Shown: positions 1 through 8,210 of the stretch, in pieces
Position numbering within the stretch: position 1 is the first letter of the stretch
How the letters are laid out: each line of letters opens with the position of its first letter
Assembly: GCF_004362805.1 (NCBI RefSeq)
Contig: NZ_SNYF01000005.1
Location: forward strand, 1,601,676 to 1,665,675
DNA: 64,000 bases
Direction: 5' to 3'
From: Algoriphagus boseongensis
Lineage (GTDB): Bacteria; Bacteroidota; Bacteroidia; Cytophagales; Cyclobacteriaceae
The notes under the pieces: model-generated
What the model saw: only the letters and a program-made list of their open reading frames with translations
Told to the model about the DNA's origin: nothing
Database searches by the model: none
Program-made: the position numbers and the translations under genes

Positions 1-1
1 G

Positions 2-124
2 AAATCCATTAAAGAGGAAACAGACTTCTCACATCGAGTAAAATATACATTAAAAGAAGCTTCGGTTTTTCTTGTTCGAAGTGACACATTCCTGATTTTT
101 AATTCTCAATTCAAGCAACTTTAA
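2..124 (+). CDS. possible 3' end of a plus-strand gene, cut by the left edge
   Basis: One plus-strand frame is open from the window edge for 40 codons to a TAA at 122-124. The peptide is mixed hydrophobic and charged (ending in FKQL) and I do not recognise it. The two minus-strand frames checked over the same stretch are broken by stops, so a convergent gene tail is possible. The stop lies inside the TTTAAAC-type intergenic repeat. Forty codons is short enough to be chance, so confidence is low. Confidence 0.2.
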   Translation, partial: KSIKEETDFSHRVKYTLKEASVFLVRSDTFLIFNSQFKQL

Positions 125-1019
125 ACTTTTCATTTTAAACTTTAAACTCATTTTAATTCCTAATCAATTACGCAACATCCGCAAAAATCCTCTCCATTCG
201 GCGGAAATAAAACATCCCAAAAACGAAGAACACCACTGCCACTATACTTCCCGGCCAGATCCATTCCCAAGGCATAGGTCTATCCAGAAAGGCCGCTCTA
301 AAGCCCTCAATCACGCCGACCATGGGATTTAGGATATAGAAATTCAGGTATTGATCGGGTACTGCTGAGGTACTGTAGACCACAGGGGCTGCATAGAGCA
401 GGAGTTGGACTACAAAGGTGAGCGCATGCTTCACGTCTCGGTATTTGACCGCCAAGGCGGATAGAAACATGCCAATACCCAAACTGCAAAGCAACAATTG
501 GATAATCAAAAAAGGAGTAAAGAGAATTCCCCAACCTGGGACTTGCTTAAAGTAGATCAGCATAAAGATCACCACCACAAAGGCAATGGTAAAATCCAGC
601 ATCTTGGAGAGAATTGCAGATAAAGGAAGTACCATTCTGGGGAAATAGACCTTGGTGATCATATTGGCATTTTGAATCAGGGAATTGGCGGATTCAGTCA
701 ATGTTCCGCTGAAGTAGTTCCAAGGCCAGAGGGCCAAGTAAGAAAAGAGTACATAGGGCATCCCATCCGAATCTACCTTCGCCAATCCTCCAAATACCAG
801 TGTAAATACCAAAGTGGTGAACAAGGGCTGAATAATTGCCCAGGAAACTCCCAAAATAGACTGGGCATAGCGGGCTTTGATTCCTCTCAAGGTCAGGAAA
901 TACAAAAGGTCTTTGTATCTCCAGATCTCCTTGAAGTCGACCATTTTCCAGCCGGAGGAGGCTTCGATTACTTTGTAGTGGGGAGAATTGATGAGTTTAA
1001 AATTTAAAGTTTAAAGTTG
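116..1019. repeat. 14-bp inverted repeat flanking the ABC permease gene
   Basis: CAACTTTAAACTTT at 116-129 occurs as its exact reverse complement at 1006-1019, one copy on each side of the permease gene. Further TTTAAAC-like sequence adjoins both copies. The sequence is low in complexity, so this may be a common intergenic repeat rather than the ends of a mobile unit. Confidence 0.45.
168..944 (-). CDS. ABC-2 type polysaccharide export permease (Wzm/TagG-like), start uncertain
   Basis: This is an inner-membrane permease of the ABC-2 family that exports O-antigen or teichoic-acid-like glycans. It has about six hydrophobic segments and the family landmarks LLYFLTLRGIKARY, LGVSWAIIQPL, YFPRMVLPLS, AVKYRDVKH and FYILNPMVGVIEGFR. 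The first in-frame ATG is at 944. The family-like stretch VIEASSGWK continues upstream in frame to about 990 with no ATG, GTG or TTG before the stop at 1011-1013, so the natural start appears to be lost or unusual. No partner ATPase is seen in the window; it could lie to the left. The gene follows a GT2 gene across about 400 bp of repeats. Confidence 0.85.
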   Translation of the reverse strand: MVDFKEIWRYKDLLYFLTLRGIKARYAQSILGVSWAIIQPLFTTLVFTLVFGGLAKVDSDGMPYVLFSYLALWPWNYFSGTLTESANSLIQNANMITKVYFPRMVLPLSAILSKMLDFTIAFVVVIFMLIYFKQVPGWGILFTPFLIIQLLLCSLGIGMFLSALAVKYRDVKHALTFVVQLLLYAAPVVYSTSAVPDQYLNFYILNPMVGVIEGFRAAFLDRPMPWEWIWPGSIVAVVFFVFGMFYFRRMERIFADVA

Positions 1020-1020
1020 A

Positions 1021-1251
1021 ACGTCATGGCCAGGAGCCTGGAATTCGATTTTGATTTAATTGATTGCTTTCAGATAAGAAAGCAATCTTTTGGAATTTAT
1101 GATTAAGGACTGCTTCGCTCGCAGTGACGATCCACCTCAATGCGAGGAGCCAAGAACCGAATTTTGATTCATTCGATGATTTGCTTGCGACGAAGCAATC
1201 TTTTGGAATTTATGATTAAAGACTGCTTCGCTTCGCTCGCAGTGACGATCC
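1021..1251. repeat. tandem pair of ~115-bp REP/MITE-like elements
   Basis: Two diverged units lie head to tail at about 1021-1133 and 1134-1251. The right parts (1081-1133 and 1194-1251) are nearly identical, differing by a 5-nt CTTCG insertion and one base. Each unit starts near GTCA-TGC-AGGAGC and ends with GCTCGCAGTGACG, so the ends are roughly inverted, as in the common GTCATTGCGAGGAGC / GAAGCAATC repeats of Bacteroidota. No reading frame of substance is present. Confidence 0.75.
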
Positions 1252-1288
1252 AAATGTTATTACAGTTGAATTTATATCCAGAATTTGC

Positions 1289-1364
1289 CTACTGCTTATT
1301 CTTTACTGCAAACTGCCCACTGTTTACTCTCAACTGCCCCCTGCCTACTGCCTACTGCCCACTG
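1289..1364. repeat. degenerate ACTGCC-type low-complexity repeat
   Basis: Irregular tandem copies of ACTGCC(C/T) and TTTACTG-like words run through this stretch and overlap the 3' end of the neighbouring GT2 gene. Such pyrimidine-rich intergenic repeats are common in Cytophagales genomes (general knowledge). I see no gene in it. Confidence 0.6.
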
Positions 1365-2259
1365 AATAAACTCCCTCCTGTACTTCTTTCTCTTCGGGTT
1401 TGAAGGTTTCTCTAAAGAAGGTTTTTAGATAAGTTATGGAGTACTTAAGCCTTTTGTGGTAAGTGGCTACCATAAAATATCTAAAGGCCAATCGCACTTT
1501 AGTTTTTTTAGGAATCTGATTTTTAAACCTATCCGAAGGAAGATTTAAAACCTCTTGGAAAAGAACCAATTCGGATTCTACTACTTTCTTTTTCTCCTGA
1601 TATCTGGACGTGATCGAGTTGCCATGAAGCAGATACCTAAAACAAGGCTGCTCTATAACCCCCCATTTAGCCTGATGAAGAATGACCCTTAGATAGAGTT
1701 CCCATTCCTGATGCCTTCTTAATTTTATATTAAACAGGCCTACCTTTTCATAAACATATCTTCTGACCATTGGGCCTCCGGTAAAAAAGATCAGTCGAAA
1801 TTCCAGGTAATCCTCAATAGGATTTTCAGAAAAATAGCTTTGCTTGAACTTGGTATTTCCTTCAAACTTCTCATCAATCTTCAGGTCTCCTTTTGCAATT
1901 ACCACTGGAGTTTTTGGATGACCTTTAAGGTAGTTTACCTTCTTTTCCAAAAACCAAGGATACATGATGTCATCGCTATCAAACCACTGGATAAATTCTC
2001 CCTGTGATAAAGAATAAGCATAGTTTCTGCAAAAATTGGCTCCTTTTGGGATGTCCAAGGGCCTTTCAAAAATCTTAAATCTGGAATCCTTATTTCCATA
2101 TTCTTTAAGGATCTCAAAAGAATTATCCGTACTTCTATCGTCTACAATAATGCATTCCCATTCCTGATATTTTTGACTCAGTATGGAATCCAGGGTTTTT
2201 CTTAAAAGTCTTTCCTTATTGTAGTTGGGAATAAGGATGGAAACAAGGTTTGGCCTCAA
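1345..2259 (-). CDS. family 2 glycosyltransferase
   Basis: A GT-A fold cytoplasmic glycosyltransferase that adds one sugar to a lipid-linked glycan; donor unknown. The N-terminus has the classical VSILIPNYNKERLL strand, then CIIVDDRSTDNS (about residues 36-47) and the metal-binding acidic motif WFDSDDIMYP near residue 93. The family fold ends well before the C-terminus. The start is TTG at 2259, because the first residues already form the first beta strand. The last seven or so codons run into the ACTGCC repeat, so the natural C-terminus may have been altered. It lies downstream of the methyltransferase and regulator genes and is probably co-transcribed with them. Confidence 0.88.
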   Translation of the reverse strand: MRPNLVSILIPNYNKERLLRKTLDSILSQKYQEWECIIVDDRSTDNSFEILKEYGNKDSRFKIFERPLDIPKGANFCRNYAYSLSQGEFIQWFDSDDIMYPWFLEKKVNYLKGHPKTPVVIAKGDLKIDEKFEGNTKFKQSYFSENPIEDYLEFRLIFFTGGPMVRRYVYEKVGLFNIKLRRHQEWELYLRVILHQAKWGVIEQPCFRYLLHGNSITSRYQEKKKVVESELVLFQEVLNLPSDRFKNQIPKKTKVRLAFRYFMVATYHKRLKYSITYLKTFFRETFKPEEKEVQEGVYSVGSRQ

Positions 2260-2340
2260 AGTCTACTAAAAATTAAGGTTCTGATAAAAAACTTTATTGC
2301 GCTCAACATAATAGTTAAAGCTTTTTCAATAATAATATCT

Positions 2341-3051
2341 TCAAGTTTTTCTAAATAAACTAGTCTGATTGAAAAAGGCATCGTAGACGGTTACTCCCTT
2401 GAAATCTTCTCTTTCCCAATCTTTTAAATATTCTTCTATTGCCTCATGATAGGAATCCCGGTTAGAATTATCAAAAAGAAGATATCCTCCAGATTTTACC
2501 TTGGTATGGGAATATTTAAGACATGCAGGTCTAGCTCTTCCATCGATAATCAAAAGATCCAAGCTTTCGTCTGGAAGGTCTGAAGCGGCTTTGGCATAGG
2601 TTTCAAAATAACTTCCTACCTCATTTAGGCCATGGACGCTCTTAAACTCCTCCCCCCCTTCCTCGTCTTCCGAGATATATCGAACAGTAAAATTCGGATT
2701 GTCAGCCAATTTTTTACTCACCACTTGAGTCCAATCCGGATCATGTTCTATACTGGTCATGGTTTTGACTTTGCCATTAAGAAATAAGGTACTTCCTCCA
2801 CATCCAAATTCAAACACATTCCAATCGGGCTTAACTAATTGATTTAATTTCAGGTAAGCCCTATGGGAAATCCAAGGAAGTTTTGCCTCCAAAGTTCCTT
2901 TCATCAACCTGTTATAACGATAATAGGCCTTAAAATCTCGGATAGGCTCTGTGATTCCATTTCCATTCTTTACAAATTGAATCCACTCACTCAGGAATCT
3001 TCCTACAATTTTATAAGCAGGCTTAATGTATTGTCTTCTTTTACTTTCCAT
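2341..3051 (-). CDS. class I SAM-dependent methyltransferase-like protein
   Basis: 236 residues. The Rossmann-type SAM motif I is VFEFGCGGSTLFL (about 78-90), followed by the acidic end of strand 2 in TSIEHDPDW and a motif with LLIIDGRAR (about 166-174). Later LLFDNSN and a C-terminal Phe-rich segment complete the fold. The acceptor is unknown; in a polysaccharide locus a sugar or a glycan end is likely (inference). The ATG at 3051 overlaps the end of the upstream regulator gene by 11 nt, indicating translational coupling. It could be a non-catalytic member, since the acceptor region cannot be judged. Confidence 0.78.
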   Translation of the reverse strand: MESKRRQYIKPAYKIVGRFLSEWIQFVKNGNGITEPIRDFKAYYRYNRLMKGTLEAKLPWISHRAYLKLNQLVKPDWNVFEFGCGGSTLFLNGKVKTMTSIEHDPDWTQVVSKKLADNPNFTVRYISEDEEGGEEFKSVHGLNEVGSYFETYAKAASDLPDESLDLLIIDGRARPACLKYSHTKVKSGGYLLFDNSNRDSYHEAIEEYLKDWEREDFKGVTVYDAFFNQTSLFRKT

Positions 3052-3547
3052 AAACTAGAATTCCGGTAATGTCTTTTGGCTCCTCTTCAAGAATAGAGAC
3101 ATTGACTTTTCTCTTTACTTTTTCGAAGGTTTTTTCCCGGATAAATTCCAAGTAATCAGTATCCAGATTTTTACCTATCAGGATCATTTCTACCGTCCCG
3201 GAATCAATTCCCTGGGCATAGTCACCTACGATATAGGCTTTATCTACCTCACCCATACGCTTCACGATTCTTTCCATCAGGTCATCCAAGCCAAGAAACT
3301 TGCTGACCATGGCTGTGATTTCTGAGAAAAAGGGATGCTGCTCATTTGCCCGGTAAAGTTTGGTTTTCCCATCCTCCTCTGCCAAGAGAAGACCGGCATC
3401 CGTTAAGCGATTGAGCTCCACCCTTACGGAATTGGTAGATTCCTCGAATTCCTTTGCCAATGAACGCAAGTAACCTGAATTCCTATGCGCAAAAAACTTA
3501 AGCAGGAGTTTTACTCTGGTTTTGGATGTGACTAGAGAGTCTAACAA
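3041..3547 (-). CDS. winged-helix transcriptional regulator with nucleotidyltransferase-like C-terminal part
   Basis: The N-terminal half matches an ArsR/MarR-type winged helix: SLVTSKTRVKLLLKFF, the LRSLAKEF helix, STNSVRVELNRLTDAGLL as recognition helix, and a wing with KTKLYRAN. The C-terminal half (DKAYIVGDYAQGIDSGTVEMILIG) resembles the MNT-type nucleotidyltransferase fold, without a clear catalytic GSxxxGxxxxxSD motif. The reading frame extends to an ATG at 3601, but the extra 18 codons are AATTAAGAATTGATAAT-like intergenic repeat, so I prefer the TTG at 3547. It is first in an operon with the methyltransferase. Its promoter carries a palindrome shared with the capsule-export promoter, suggesting autoregulation and capsule control (inference). 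Confidence 0.8.
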   Translation of the reverse strand: MLDSLVTSKTRVKLLLKFFAHRNSGYLRSLAKEFEESTNSVRVELNRLTDAGLLLAEEDGKTKLYRANEQHPFFSEITAMVSKFLGLDDLMERIVKRMGEVDKAYIVGDYAQGIDSGTVEMILIGKNLDTDYLEFIREKTFEKVKRKVNVSILEEEPKDITGILVYGK

Positions 3548-3631
3548 ATAAATTAAGAATTGATAATTAAAAACTCCAAAGCTTCGCCCGGTCACTCCCA
3601 TTTTGATTTGGGAACTAGGAGCTAATCAAAA

Positions 3632-3675
3632 AAGATTGCTTCGTTAGTCTTTTAGACTACCTCGCAATAAGGACC
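3632..3675. repeat. degenerate REP-like element (GATTGCTTCG...CTCGCAAT)
   Basis: AGATTGCTTCG, a short hairpin AGTCT-TTT-AGACT, then CCTCGCAATAAGGACC. This resembles an eroded copy of the GAAGCAATC / GTCATTGCGAGG repeat seen in two copies at 1021-1251. It lies in the predicted 5' leader of the regulator transcript. Confidence 0.5.
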
Positions 3676-3712
3676 GAGTAATAAAATTACTCAGTGTCTT
3701 GAGATATGCAAA
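3676..3712 (-). promoter_or_regulatory. predicted promoter of the regulator operon with palindromic operator
   Basis: On the minus strand TTTG (3709-3712) is followed after 19 nt by TAATTTTA (3682-3689), 7 of 8 positions of the Bacteroidota -7 box TAnnTTTG. The -7 box lies inside the perfect inverted repeat GAGTAAT-AAA-ATTACTC (3676-3692). The repeat matches the one at 53979-53995 at 15 of 17 positions. Confidence 0.55.
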
Positions 3713-3780
3713 TATTTTTTGGGGAATTAGAAAGGAAGGTGCGGAAAATTAGATTTAAGAATCCTTTCTGGGTAGGATCA

Positions 3781-4971
3781 CTAAAGGTTATTGCCGGTTC
3801 GAACCATGCTATGTAAATACAATAAGCCAGAAAGTACATGGAAGCCAAACAGGACTATCAAAAGGATAAATTTCGATAGACTTGCATTTTCACTTGAGGA
3901 TTTCAAGCACCATTCTTTCAACACAATCTTAACCAGTACTAGGTAAAGCAAAAATAGAGAAATCGGCACTTGCCAATAAAAATTCCCATCCAAGTACCTA
4001 GGCCCACTTTCGGCAAACAGAAAGAAGACTAAGAGGGAAAAGAAAAATACTGCAAAAGCCAATTGAAACTCTTTGTCTTTAAAAAGAACTTTTCTAAACA
4101 GAAATACCCCTCCCAATAGAAAAACCAAACTACTGATTAGGTCCAAAACCAGACTTTCTGAATACTCAAGCCAAACACTAAATGGTTGAAAAAGTATAGC
4201 TCCACTTGAGCGAAAATTGTAAAATAAGCTTTGCTCTGATGCCATGTCAAAGATCAGGTATTTGCTTATTACTAATAAAGCTATGGTAATACCTGAGTAG
4301 GTCAGAATCCTTTGGCGGAATTTGGGGACATGATTGGAAAACAGAAAAAGCAGAAGCATTCCAGGAAGCAGACCAAACAAATAATTGGGCTTTATCAGAA
4401 CTATTAAAGAGGTTAGAATCAATCCTCTTGAGAGATTTACCTTTTGGGATTCAAACCATCTGGAGACTTCTTGAAATAGCAAAAAACAGAAAGGAAAGAC
4501 ATAAATAGTACTGCCGTTATGCCAAAGATTTGGTGTCATTTTTCCCAAAAGCCAATATTCTCCCTCCCAACCCAATAGATAAATCGGAAATATAAAGAGC
4601 ATGCCTAATGGGATCCATTGAAAAACTAAGCAAGTCCGAATTTGGGGAAGTAAGTACCTGTAAGTCAAACTATACTTAGCCAGCCAGCTAAACGCCATCA
4701 AAAGCAATAAACCAAGCTTTAAATTGTCCTCCACAGGAAAAAGGAAACTCAAACCAAAAAAAGTAAGGTAGTATAAAGGGGGAAATGGAATTTTTCCCCT
4801 TTCATAGTAAAATTCCCAAATATCAAGGTGAGCTGGAAAATCCGAAAAAATATCTCCTGATAGCATTAAATAGGTAATCCAAGAATATCCTAAAAGGACT
4901 ATCACACTGGATATCCAAAAAATTGATGAATAGGACTTTATGGAATGAAAAAAACCCTTTTCCATACTCAT
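3781..4971 (-). CDS. multi-spanning membrane protein, GT-C glycosyltransferase-like
   Basis: 396 residues with about ten strongly hydrophobic segments. The first long loop carries acidic and aromatic residues (FSDFPAHLDIWEFYYERG), the position where GT-C enzymes hold their metal or catalytic acidic residue. No family could be named with certainty. Its ATG overlaps the stop of the upstream membrane gene by 4 nt (ATGA), so the three membrane genes 7999-3781 form one operon. Likely role: a polyprenyl-phosphate-sugar dependent transferase in the periplasm (inference). A plain transporter is less likely given the loop motif. Confidence 0.65.
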   Translation of the reverse strand: MSMEKGFFHSIKSYSSIFWISSVIVLLGYSWITYLMLSGDIFSDFPAHLDIWEFYYERGKIPFPPLYYLTFFGLSFLFPVEDNLKLGLLLLMAFSWLAKYSLTYRYLLPQIRTCLVFQWIPLGMLFIFPIYLLGWEGEYWLLGKMTPNLWHNGSTIYVFPFCFLLFQEVSRWFESQKVNLSRGLILTSLIVLIKPNYLFGLLPGMLLLFLFSNHVPKFRQRILTYSGITIALLVISKYLIFDMASEQSLFYNFRSSGAILFQPFSVWLEYSESLVLDLISSLVFLLGGVFLFRKVLFKDKEFQLAFAVFFFSLLVFFLFAESGPRYLDGNFYWQVPISLFLLYLVLVKIVLKEWCLKSSSENASLSKFILLIVLFGFHVLSGLLYLHSMVRTGNNL

Positions 4972-6524
4972 TTGGTAAATTGAAGCAATTTCAAATTTGC
5001 ACTTGAAAGGATGGAAACTTGGGTAAATTCCCCTCTGGAAATTCGATTCATGTAGTCAGGGAATACCAATGGTTCTGGAAATTGAAATGCGATTAGAGCG
5101 TATGACTTTAATTCACTTTGCCCGGAAATTCCCATGCGTTGAAAAGCTTTTTTCTGAAAAGGACTTCTGGAAATCCAACCTTGGCTGATCACAGGAACAG
5201 GGTTCTTTTGGCTGAAATGATTCAGAAAATTGTATTCAAAAAACCCTTCCAAAAACACAATCTCCCCCGAGGCAACATTTTCCAAAAGGCTATAAAATTC
5301 TTCATTGACAAGCTTTCTACCCTTTGCCTCATTTAAAAAATTAGCCGAATGAATTCCTAAAAAAAGCAGAAGGATCAAGCCCGCTGAAGAAAAAATCTTT
5401 GGGGAAAATCGAATACTTCTTTCAGAGAGAATGGGAAAGAGTAAAACACTAAAAAAGACCAAATTCACCCTTCCCAAGGATAGATTGAAATGATTGAATA
5501 CTAAAAAAAAGGCTAACCATCCTAGGAGGAATTCAAGCTTTTTCCGAAAGGAAAGCTGTAAAGCCATAAAACTTATCAAGAGCGCCAAGATCAACATGGA
5601 CTTGAAAAGCTCAGTCAGTTGAATCTTCATTAGCCTTACTATTCCAAAACCTACCTGCTCCCGGGTGAAAAATTGCTTATCCAATACTTTCTTTTCGGCC
5701 TTCAGCTCAGACAGCCCGATGGGGAGTTCTTCAAACATCCATCTGCCAAAGAAATACCAATCTGAACCAGTATTTATTTCCCCGCTTTTGGTTTTCTCCA
5801 CAAAGACGGGATGGTCAATTACTTTGGCTCTCGATCGATTAAAGGCTAAAAAATCCTGATCCACATAGTTTTGCTCATAGGTCCACTTTCCCAATAAAAC
5901 CAAACCGGCCAAAGAAAGTGGCAGCAGTATTTTTTGAAATACTCTTTTCTCCGAAAATCTTGAAAAGACCCAATTGCTCCAAGTCCAGCCCATTCCAATC
6001 AAGGCCACAGCTTCCCAGCGGATCATTAAGCCGAAGAATAGGAGAAGGAAAGCCATACTTTTTCCCCAATTAGAAATTTTAGGTTTTTGTAAAATGATAA
6101 GGAATCCAGCAAGTCCAGCATATCCAGCAATCAGGGTAAACTGAGGAAAAAAACCCAAATGAATAGAAATGAGCAAGGTAAAAAGACTCCAAAAGTTTTT
6201 CCATTCAGTTGAAAACTCTTTTTGGTGAACCTGATGGAGCAAAACAAGTCCAGAAGCCCAATTGACTAAAAACCATACTGCACCATACCAATTGATATCA
6301 GGAGAGACCTTATAAATCGACGATAAAACCCAGCTCAACCAAGGGTGGATAAAGACTGCATAGGATTCAGGTTCTCCGGTATAAGCTCCAGAAACCAACC
6401 ACATCATCAGCACATCGTCATTGGTCTGGAATCTCCAAGGCAGAAACCAAACAATCAGGATACTGGCAGTTAGGGCTATGCTCCAAAAAATCTGGTTCAA
6501 AGGAAGTAAGGACAATCTCTTCAT
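4968..6524 (-). CDS. multi-spanning membrane protein, GT-C glycosyltransferase-like
   Basis: 518 residues with roughly ten transmembrane segments, then a soluble tail of about 120 residues (from about 400). The first periplasmic loop holds the acidic pair in FQTNDDVLMMWLVSGAYTG, as expected for GT-C enzymes using lipid-phosphate sugars. The tail after the last membrane helix (EGFFEYNFLNHF) resembles the variable periplasmic domain of ArnT/PMT-type proteins in position only. It overlaps the neighbouring genes by 4 nt at both ends, so translation is probably coupled. Substrate unknown. Confidence 0.65.
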   Translation of the reverse strand: MKRLSLLPLNQIFWSIALTASILIVWFLPWRFQTNDDVLMMWLVSGAYTGEPESYAVFIHPWLSWVLSSIYKVSPDINWYGAVWFLVNWASGLVLLHQVHQKEFSTEWKNFWSLFTLLISIHLGFFPQFTLIAGYAGLAGFLIILQKPKISNWGKSMAFLLLFFGLMIRWEAVALIGMGWTWSNWVFSRFSEKRVFQKILLPLSLAGLVLLGKWTYEQNYVDQDFLAFNRSRAKVIDHPVFVEKTKSGEINTGSDWYFFGRWMFEELPIGLSELKAEKKVLDKQFFTREQVGFGIVRLMKIQLTELFKSMLILALLISFMALQLSFRKKLEFLLGWLAFFLVFNHFNLSLGRVNLVFFSVLLFPILSERSIRFSPKIFSSAGLILLLFLGIHSANFLNEAKGRKLVNEEFYSLLENVASGEIVFLEGFFEYNFLNHFSQKNPVPVISQGWISRSPFQKKAFQRMGISGQSELKSYALIAFQFPEPLVFPDYMNRISRGEFTQVSILSSANLKLLQFTK

Positions 6525-7999
6525 TCGAAAGTATGGAGTAAAATAGGCTTTTGGGTGAAATTTTCCGGCAAGGAATCTAAAGGATAATATACCATTTTCC
6601 CTGAGGAAAAGCCCTCAGGAAAGAAATGCTCCAGCTGTTTACGGTCCCAAAATCCCGGACTTCTGGGCTGGGTTTTTCCTAAGAGAAAAGGAATCCCGGA
6701 AATGCGATAAGCTGCTAAAACTTGCTGTTCCTCTCCTATTTCATTTTTCAGCTTTTGCAATTCTTTGATTTGACTTGAGGCTAAATAAATGGATTTTCCG
6801 GGGAGGTATTCCCAACTTTCCGTTGCTTTCCATAAGGATTTTTGCTCAAAAGGATGCCACCAAAGTCCATTGAAAACCAATAGCAAACTCATTAGTGATA
6901 TCCCCAAACTAAAAGCGGGAATCCATTTTCTATCTTGCTTTTCTAGCATCATCCACCAACCCAAAATCCAAAAAACCAGGTAGTGAATCCCTATTCTTAG
7001 CCAATACACGTTGCTCCCGAAATGAAGAAGAAAAGGGAGAAAAAATAAGACTAGAAGCCACTGTTTGTCATTCAGGGAAAAGTTTTTGAAATCGGAATCT
7101 GCAAGTAATACCCCCCAAATCCCAACTCCCAGAAGTAGGAAGAGATGATTCCATTCTTCGGTGGTCTTGGTGAGGTAAAATACCAAGCTCATCAATGAAC
7201 CAATTAAAATGAGCTGAAAAATAAATCGGGAAACCTTAATCCTAATAAGAAGGGCAGGAATAAAAACCAAAAGACACCAAAATAGACCTACTCCTGTGTA
7301 CTTAATCAGTCCAAACCATTGGTAATCTGTCCTAGATGCTTGAATAAAAATCCCTTCACTTAGTCTCAGCAAGGAATTTTCCTTGAAAATCAAGAAGAAG
7401 AATCCTTCCAAAAGCAAAAACGGAAACACTAGTCCACTTATTCCTTTCCAAGAAACCTTCTCCTCCAGAACCCAACTAAGCAAAGTCAAGGCTCCTAAAA
7501 CCAAAGCCGAAGTTAGCTTTACATAAAACAAAATGGCCAAAAGCAATCCCAAGCCCAATTGGGTTTGAAACCCTTTTTTATGGGAAGACATTCCTGCCAA
7601 CCAAGCACATGCTAAAACCACCGAAAGATGATTATAGGATAGACTGGCTGGAAGAAAACCATAGCCCGCAAACAACCCAAGTAGGGAAAGAAGGAAAACG
7701 GTGGACTTACTAAGAATTTTTCCACCGGTATTTTTGTAAAAAATGAGCAGGAACCAAGCCCCCAAGCAATAACTCAAGAGTCTAAGTATCCGCAATCCAA
7801 CAATTCCAAAATGGACTCCAGAAAGCTCAAACACCGCCTTAAAAAAAAGATCATAATTGAAAATTCCTCCCTGATTTTCCTGAAATGGATGCGCCAATAA
7901 GCCATAAAGGCCTTCATCAGTGAAGTCAAATCCCCGGTTAATCCCAGCAAGAACCAAGACAAGTGAAAGTACAGAAGCTCCTAGGAGGATTTTAGGCAT
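6521..7999 (-). CDS. multi-spanning membrane protein, GT-C glycosyltransferase-like
   Basis: 492 residues with about eleven hydrophobic helices. After the first helix comes INRGFDFTDEGLYGLLAHPF, an acidic DxxDE cluster typical of the first extracytoplasmic loop of GT-C enzymes. A soluble C-terminal region of about 100 residues (WKATESWEYLPGKSIYL onward) follows the membrane part. It is the first gene of the three-gene membrane operon and sits downstream of an ArnC-like GT2, a sugar aminotransferase and an acetyltransferase, consistent with use of a polyprenyl-linked amino sugar (inference). Confidence 0.65.
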   Translation of the reverse strand: MPKILLGASVLSLVLVLAGINRGFDFTDEGLYGLLAHPFQENQGGIFNYDLFFKAVFELSGVHFGIVGLRILRLLSYCLGAWFLLIFYKNTGGKILSKSTVFLLSLLGLFAGYGFLPASLSYNHLSVVLACAWLAGMSSHKKGFQTQLGLGLLLAILFYVKLTSALVLGALTLLSWVLEEKVSWKGISGLVFPFLLLEGFFFLIFKENSLLRLSEGIFIQASRTDYQWFGLIKYTGVGLFWCLLVFIPALLIRIKVSRFIFQLILIGSLMSLVFYLTKTTEEWNHLFLLLGVGIWGVLLADSDFKNFSLNDKQWLLVLFFLPFLLHFGSNVYWLRIGIHYLVFWILGWWMMLEKQDRKWIPAFSLGISLMSLLLVFNGLWWHPFEQKSLWKATESWEYLPGKSIYLASSQIKELQKLKNEIGEEQQVLAAYRISGIPFLLGKTQPRSPGFWDRKQLEHFFPEGFSSGKMVYYPLDSLPENFTQKPILLHTFE

Positions 8000-8091
8000 T
8001 GGGAAGGATTAGAAAATTTAAAGATTGGAAAATTTATGGTTCAGAAAATCAATAGTTGAATCAAAGGTCGGATTTCCATTGAAAATCGAGT

Positions 8092-8167
8092 TGGAAGAGG
8101 GAAGATGGGAAACGGAAGACCGAAGGCGGGAGACGGGAGGCAGAAGACCGGAGACAGAAGACGGGTG
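8092..8167. repeat. degenerate purine-rich GGAAGAC/GGGAGAC repeat
   Basis: Irregular tandem copies of GGAAGAC, GGGAGAC and GAAGACGG fill this stretch. Low-complexity blocks of this type recur between genes in Cytophagales (general knowledge). No ORF is supported. Confidence 0.6.
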
Positions 8168-8210
8168 AAAATCCATATTTCCCATTCCTAATTCATCATT
8201 TTTATTTCTG

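Noticed and set aside
672..1007. Plus-strand ORF over the permease gene
   Set aside because: It is antisense to a well-supported permease and has no recognisable domain.
1140..1403. Plus-strand ORF in the repeat region
   Set aside because: It is a translation of the REP-like and ACTGCC repeats, with low-complexity sequence.
3548..3601. ATG extension of the winged-helix regulator
   Set aside because: The 18 extra codons are intergenic-type AATTAAGAATTGATAAT sequence, and the family starts at DSLVTSKTR.
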